A stretch of DNA of 64,000 nt from Chryseobacterium sp. GTDB taxonomy: Bacteria; Bacteroidota; Bacteroidia; Flavobacteriales; Weeksellaceae. The position numbers were made by a program, and so were the translations under genes. Below, piece after piece: positions 60,159-64,000 of this stretch. Under the pieces are notes generated by a model that had not been told where the DNA came from, did no database searches, and saw nothing but the letters and a program-made list of their open reading frames with translations. Every line of letters begins with the position of its first letter. Position 1 is the first letter of the stretch. The stretch is from contig JAITUA010000015.1 in the NCBI GenBank assembly GCA_031286615.1, positions 310,001-374,000 on the forward strand, in the 5' to 3' direction.

Positions 60159-60806
60159 ATGGCTTTAAAAGCAGTAATATTTGACATGGATGGCGTCCTG
60201 ATAGATTCAGAAAAATTCTGGACCCAGGCAGAGCTTGATGTATTTTCATCTTATGGGGTGCAGGTCACGGAAGAGCTGGCGGCACAAACCAAATACATGA
60301 CCACTCAGGAAGTGACAGAATTCTGGTATGAAAGATTTCCATGGGAAAACCGGGATGCATCTGATCTGGAAAATAAAGTTGTTGCAAAAGTGATCGATCT
60401 GATACAAACCCAGGACTGTACCATGTCCGGTGTACAGGAATTTATCAGACATCTTAAGAATAAAGAATATAAAATAGGATTGGCAACTAATGCGCCTCTG
60501 CGTGTGGCACATGTTGTTCTGGAAAAACTTCAGGTTCGTGACCTGTTTGATACCGTTCATTCGTCTGAATTTGAATCTCACGGAAAACCTCATCCGGCTG
60601 TATATCTTACCTCTGCAAAAAATCTGGGTGTCTCTCCTGAATACTGCATTGCTATTGAAGACAGTCACTCAGGATTAAAAGCAGCAAAAGCAGCCGGAAT
60701 GCAGACCATTGTTTTTACCAATGATGATGAAACCATCCATTCTGATCTTGCCGACTTTAAAATATTGAACTTTAGCAATACTTTGCTGCCGGTGTTTGGG
60801 GAATAG
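60159..60806 (+). CDS. HAD-family sugar-phosphate phosphatase
   Basis: A 215-residue HAD hydrolase of the beta-phosphoglucomutase/YniC subgroup. Motif I is FDMDGVLIDSE at 8-18, motif II 'LATNAP', motif III lysine in 'ESHGKPHPAVYL' and motif IV 'IEDSHSGLKAAKAAGM'. The cap is helical. It should dephosphorylate small sugar or hexitol phosphates such as 2-deoxyglucose-6-phosphate. It follows the SufR-like gene by 20 bases and may be co-transcribed, with no obvious functional link. Confidence 0.87.
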   Translation: MALKAVIFDMDGVLIDSEKFWTQAELDVFSSYGVQVTEELAAQTKYMTTQEVTEFWYERFPWENRDASDLENKVVAKVIDLIQTQDCTMSGVQEFIRHLKNKEYKIGLATNAPLRVAHVVLEKLQVRDLFDTVHSSEFESHGKPHPAVYLTSAKNLGVSPEYCIAIEDSHSGLKAAKAAGMQTIVFTNDDETIHSDLADFKILNFSNTLLPVFGE

Positions 60807-60924
60807 AGAATGGGTGAATGGTGAATCCGCTTCGCTGTGAATTTTAATATATGCTGTAAAAATTGACCATTGACTGCGCAGCAAATTGACAATTGACATA
60901 ACCACAAACCCCGCAACCCGCATC
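60807..60924. repeat. Repeat-like intergenic sequence
   Basis: The region contains near-repeats ATTGACCATTGAC and ATTGACAATTGAC around GCGCAGCAAA, plus GGTGAATCCGCTTCGC. It lies between converging genes. It resembles the dispersed intergenic repeats common in this group, but I see only one copy in the window. Confidence 0.3.
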
Positions 60925-61551
60925 TCAATACCTCATCAAAATCTCCATCAGCAATAGAATAGACACTAATTTCTTAGACGACTGATATTCAGGATTCAGC
61001 TGTTCACGGATTTCCCCCAAAGCTTTGCTTAATTTATTACTTACCGTCTTATTGCTTATTCCCAATGCTTCTGCGGTTTCATTAACGGACATATTTTTCC
61101 GGATTCTCATATCATATACCTGCTGCTCCGTGGAAGGAAGCCTGGCAACCACTTCATCAATCATTGATAATAAAGAATTGATCTCGTTCTCCTCAAGAAT
61201 TTCAAAATAATCAGTATCTGATATCTCTAATTCACTGGGGATGTCAAACTCGTCAATACTCAGAGTGGGAGGGGCTTTTTTATAACTGTTGTAAAAGTCA
61301 AGGATACGGTAATGAAGGTGACGGAGAAGATAGCCTTTTGCACTTTCGGAATCGTCAGTTTGTATCGTATCTGTATTCTCAAGAATCTTTACCCATAGGT
61401 TCTGAAGGATTTCCTCAGCAATTTCTTTATCCCGGGTCCGCACAAAAACAAAGTTATATAGACTATCCCAGTATCGGTCATACAGCAGCATAAATGCAGG
61501 ACGGTCGCCTGATTTTATTTTCTTTAATAATGTATAGTCTGTTGGGCTCAT
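60925..61551 (-). CDS. ECF sigma factor
   Basis: A 208-residue sigma-70-family ECF factor. Region 2 reads 'FMLLYDRYWDSLYNFVFVRTRDKEIAEEILQNLWVKILEN' (about 19-57). Region 4 is 'RLPSTEQQVYDMRIRKNMSVNETAEALGISNKTVSNKLSKALGEIREQL' (about 135-185). The -7 box TAATTTTG (plus 61562-61569) lies 11 bases before its ATG. It is divergent from a FecR anti-sigma gene and an STN TonB receptor, forming a FecI-FecR-FecA-type cell-surface signalling set. The inducing ligand is unknown. Confidence 0.92.
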   Translation of the reverse strand: MSPTDYTLLKKIKSGDRPAFMLLYDRYWDSLYNFVFVRTRDKEIAEEILQNLWVKILENTDTIQTDDSESAKGYLLRHLHYRILDFYNSYKKAPPTLSIDEFDIPSELEISDTDYFEILEENEINSLLSMIDEVVARLPSTEQQVYDMRIRKNMSVNETAEALGISNKTVSNKLSKALGEIREQLNPEYQSSKKLVSILLLMEILMRY

Positions 61552-61561
61552 ATTGTTGATG

Positions 61562-61569
61562 CAAAATTA
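61562..61569 (-). promoter_or_regulatory. -7 box of ECF sigma gene
   Basis: On the minus strand TAATTTTG followed by C matches TAnnTTTG, 11 bases before the start. The transcript would be almost leaderless. Confidence 0.6.
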
Positions 61570-61781
61570 CCTAAAGGAAAATTAACTTTTTGTGAACTTT
61601 GGGGATAGTAAGATTAAATATTTCTGAAAATCGGGGGCAAAATAGCGGGTTAATGTTGTCTGAATATGAAAAATGGTGAAAATTATTAACAATTTGCTCA
61701 TAATATGAATATAACGTTAAGAATGCCCTGGGGAAGTTTTTCATTTTCACGGTCTTATAGATAGAAGTATCTGTGAATACC

Positions 61782-62750
61782 ATGAAAGACTTTATGAAAA
61801 ATCATTTAACATATAAAAATATTGAAGCCTTTGTTTTCAAACTTTGGGAAAGGGAAGTTTCTGAAGAACCAATTTCTGAAAAAGAAAAAGAACTTTTAAC
61901 AAAATGGAGAATCCGGACTGAAAAAGATCTGGATACTGTTCATCGAAAAGAATCCAGAGAAAGGATATTATCCGGACTGGAACATTATTTTCCTCAATCA
62001 GATATTATTTCTATACATTCTGTGACAAGGTTTAAAACAAACCTGTATAAAATTGCAGCGGTTATTATTCTGCTTTTATCGTTGGAAGGTATTTTCACTT
62101 ATACCATGTTCATTAAACCTGATGTTTATCTTGCAAAATCGGAAAACCGTATTGTTCATCTCGAAGACGGATCTGTGGTTACCCTTTTACCGGGCGCTGA
62201 ACTTACCGTTGTAAAATCATTTCCTGCTTCTACCAGAGTGGTAGATTTAAAAGGAGATGCCATCTTCTCCGTAGCCAAGTCAAAAGTACATCCTTTTGTA
62301 GTACGTGCTGACGGTTTCAGTACTAAAGTTTTGGGAACGGTATTTAAAATCTCCCAATCAGGGAAGAAAAAAGCGGTTGATCTGTATGAGGGGAAAGTGG
62401 CTGTATCTTCTCCGGGAGTTCCTGTTTCTTTTCTTAAGCCAAATCAGAAATGGACGAATTTCGGGATTGCACATACTACAGCAGTCATTTCAATAAGTCC
62501 GGTGAAAAATTCAGCCGGGAAAGTTTCTTCAATCCTGTCTTTAAGCTTTAATGATGTTCCTTTAAAAGAGGTAGTAACAGTTCTGGAGAGCAGCTATAAT
62601 ACTAAAGTATTGTATCCTAAAGATGCTGAAGATAAGAAGATCACCGCAGATTTTACCGGTGGCACAGTAGGAGAAAATATTGAATCTCTGGCTTTCATTC
62701 TGGGACTGGAAGTACAGAAAAAAGAAAACACCTATATCCTGAAAAAATAA
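61782..62750 (+). CDS. FecR-type anti-sigma factor
   Basis: A 322-residue inner-membrane regulator starting MKDFMKNHLTYKN; a GTG three codons upstream is possible. The N-terminal cytoplasmic part ('FVFKLWEREVSEEPISEKEKELLTKWRI') should bind the sigma factor. One membrane helix lies at about 85-105. The periplasmic FecR domain reads 'NRIVHLEDGSVVTLLPGAELTVVKSFPASTRVVDLKGDAIFSVAKSKVHPFVVRADGFSTKVLGTVFKI', and the C-terminal DUF4974-like part ends 'LEVQKKENTYILKK'. It relays the TonB receptor signal to the ECF factor. Confidence 0.92.
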   Translation: MKDFMKNHLTYKNIEAFVFKLWEREVSEEPISEKEKELLTKWRIRTEKDLDTVHRKESRERILSGLEHYFPQSDIISIHSVTRFKTNLYKIAAVIILLLSLEGIFTYTMFIKPDVYLAKSENRIVHLEDGSVVTLLPGAELTVVKSFPASTRVVDLKGDAIFSVAKSKVHPFVVRADGFSTKVLGTVFKISQSGKKKAVDLYEGKVAVSSPGVPVSFLKPNQKWTNFGIAHTTAVISISPVKNSAGKVSSILSLSFNDVPLKEVVTVLESSYNTKVLYPKDAEDKKITADFTGGTVGENIESLAFILGLEVQKKENTYILKK

Positions 62751-62799
62751 AACACTACTCAAAAAATTAAATAATCATAATCAAGAGAACACTTTAAGT

Positions 62800-64000
62800 A
62801 TGAAAAGTTTGAAATGTGGGATTACCATAGCAGCCTTATTTTTTACTGTAGCCGCAGAAGCACAGGAGCTGGTTCAGAAAGTAACATTTTCTGTACCTGC
62901 CAACAGACCGTTGATTGAAGTTTTGGAGGAATTTGCCGGAAAAACAGGAATGAGACTCGCTTATTCCAAAATAGATATTAAAGAGCTGAAGGTAAAAGGG
63001 GTAAAATGCGAAAATACTTCTGTTAACAACTGTCTGAAGGATATTACCAATGGCCTTCCTGTAGTATTCCGTCTGCATGGTGATCTTATTTCGATAAAAT
63101 ATGAAAATTCTAATATCTCAGTGTTGGGAAACGGACGTATTTCCGGTAAAATAGTGGATGAGGTAGGAAATCCCATTACCGGAGCTGAAATTAATATAGC
63201 CCAGAAAACTGTTGTAACAGATAATAATGGTGATTTTACAGTAGATCTTCCCTCAGGAACCTATAACCTGACCGTAAAAGCACCTAAATATAATACGCTG
63301 AGAGTTGAAAAACTAACTGTCACCAATAAAGAAACAAGCTCGGTATCATTTGCTCTGAACAAAGCTTCTGATAAGATTACAGACATTAAAGAAGTTGTGA
63401 TTACCGCAGCCCGTAAAGCAGATACACAGGCGGGACTCCTTGCTCAACAGAAAAAAGCGGCACAGATGAGTGACGGTATTTCGGCAGAACAGATCTCTAA
63501 AACACCGGATAGCGATGTAGGGGGAACTCTGAAAAGGGTAACGGGAATTACTACTATTGATAATAAATATGTAGTCGTAAGATCTATGGGAGAACGATGG
63601 AACACGGCAGCCATGGACGGAATTAATCTTCCAAGTACAGAAGCCTATAATCAGAATTTCTCATTTGATATCATTCCTACTGCCATGGTGGAGAGTGTAG
63701 TGGTAAGTAAATCTGCAACACCTGATATGAATGCCAGCTTTGCCGGAGGCTATGTAGAAGTGAGAACCAAAGATATTCCCAACGAGAATTTTACAACTGT
63801 AACGATGGGAACTTCTTATAATGACCAGTCGGCGTTTAAAGAATTCCTGACACGTAAGCGGGGAAAGTATGATTATTTCGGATATGACGACGGGACCAGG
63901 GATTTTCCCAAAGGACTGGAAGCCGTGAACTGGACGGATCCGAAATTTTTTGAACAGTCCAGACAATTTACCAATGACAATTTCAGCACCTATAAGACCA
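62800..64000 (+). CDS. STN-domain TonB-dependent receptor, 5' part
   Basis: The first 400 codons of an outer-membrane receptor that runs off the window. A signal peptide ('AALFFTVAAEAQE') is followed by an STN domain ('VPANRPLIEVLEEFAGKTGMRLAYSKIDI', about 33-85) that contacts FecR. A carboxypeptidase-regulatory-like domain ('GRISGKIVDEVGNPITGAEINIAQK', about 110-190), 'IKEVVITAARKAD' and the plug ('VRSMGERWNTAAMDGINLPSTEAYNQNFSFDIIPTAMVESVVVSKSATPDMNASFAGGYVEVRTKDIP') follow. The plug pattern is that of large receptors often involved in protein or metal-complex uptake. It lies 49 bases after fecR. Confidence 0.9.
   Translation, partial: MKSLKCGITIAALFFTVAAEAQELVQKVTFSVPANRPLIEVLEEFAGKTGMRLAYSKIDIKELKVKGVKCENTSVNNCLKDITNGLPVVFRLHGDLISIKYENSNISVLGNGRISGKIVDEVGNPITGAEINIAQKTVVTDNNGDFTVDLPSGTYNLTVKAPKYNTLRVEKLTVTNKETSSVSFALNKASDKITDIKEVVITAARKADTQAGLLAQQKKAAQMSDGISAEQISKTPDSDVGGTLKRVTGITTIDNKYVVVRSMGERWNTAAMDGINLPSTEAYNQNFSFDIIPTAMVESVVVSKSATPDMNASFAGGYVEVRTKDIPNENFTTVTMGTSYNDQSAFKEFLTRKRGKYDYFGYDDGTRDFPKGLEAVNWTDPKFFEQSRQFTNDNFSTYKT

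Overview
The window reads as chromosomal DNA of a flavobacterium, most likely Chryseobacterium or a close Weeksellaceae relative. It is AT-rich. Promoters follow the Bacteroidota -7 pattern TAnnTTTG and Shine-Dalgarno sequences are largely absent. Bacteroidota families recur: TonB receptor with DUF4249 partner, FecR anti-sigma with an STN-type TonB receptor, DUF2723 glycosyltransferase, DUF2480, and a protease with a type IX secretion tail. The genus is inferred from gene content and style, not from a marker gene.

Layout. 0-8 kb: a frameshifted SnoaL-like gene, an AAA ATPase/VWA pair, DUF2000 with a MarR-GNAT fusion, and two flavin amine/amino-acid oxidases. 8.9-15.6 kb: a histidine kinase/LuxR-type regulator pair, an ACT protein behind a possible attenuator-like leader, an alpha/beta-hydrolase lipoprotein, a VOC protein, a Crp/Fnr regulator and a DUF1275 membrane protein. 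15.7-22 kb: DUF4249/TonB pair, thioredoxin-like protein, Crp/Fnr regulator followed by two CRP/FNR-type boxes and RidA, and an SDR with an atypical active site. 22-26 kb: a large DUF2723 enzyme flanked by two copies of a MITE-like repeat plus a second inverted-repeat element.

26-34.7 kb is a partial denitrification and nitric-oxide defence island. It holds a hemerythrin, quinol NO reductase, RIC iron-sulfur repair protein, cytochrome c, SCO, a SUMF1-type lipoprotein, copper nitrite reductase NirK, a small membrane protein, a methyltransferase and an NsrR-like Rrf2 regulator. Two perfect palindromes ATAAAAGA-N8-TCTTTTAT lie at the same distance from two TAnnTTTG boxes, and related half-sites lie before three more genes, so an unusually legible NO regulon can be proposed. 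No nitrous oxide reductase is present.

34.8-42.7 kb: AraC regulator with a divergent TolC-HlyD-MFS efflux operon, two DJ-1/PfpI-type proteins, and a MarR/membrane-protein pair. 42.9-43.4 kb: two nearly identical tRNA-Lys(TTT) units, promoter included. 43.5-47.5 kb: an isochorismatase with an internal deletion, a nearby coding remnant and two tandem TPR/LuxR-like sensor paralogues. 48-53 kb: a T9SS metalloprotease and a TetX-related monooxygenase with an AraC regulator. 53.4-55 kb: a DUF4041/GIY-YIG gene interrupted by an in-frame TAG. 55-64 kb: Crp/Fnr regulator, ketopantoate reductase-like protein, ferredoxin, a SOD operon facing a SufR-like iron-sulfur regulator across a 26-bp palindrome, a HAD phosphatase, and an ECF sigma factor divergent from FecR and the start of an STN TonB receptor.

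No CRISPR array, IS transposase, prophage or rRNA was seen. The best leads are the NO-regulon operators, the SOD/SufR-like operator, the mobile-repeat pair and the interrupted GIY-YIG gene. All functions are read from sequence by eye; no database search was run.
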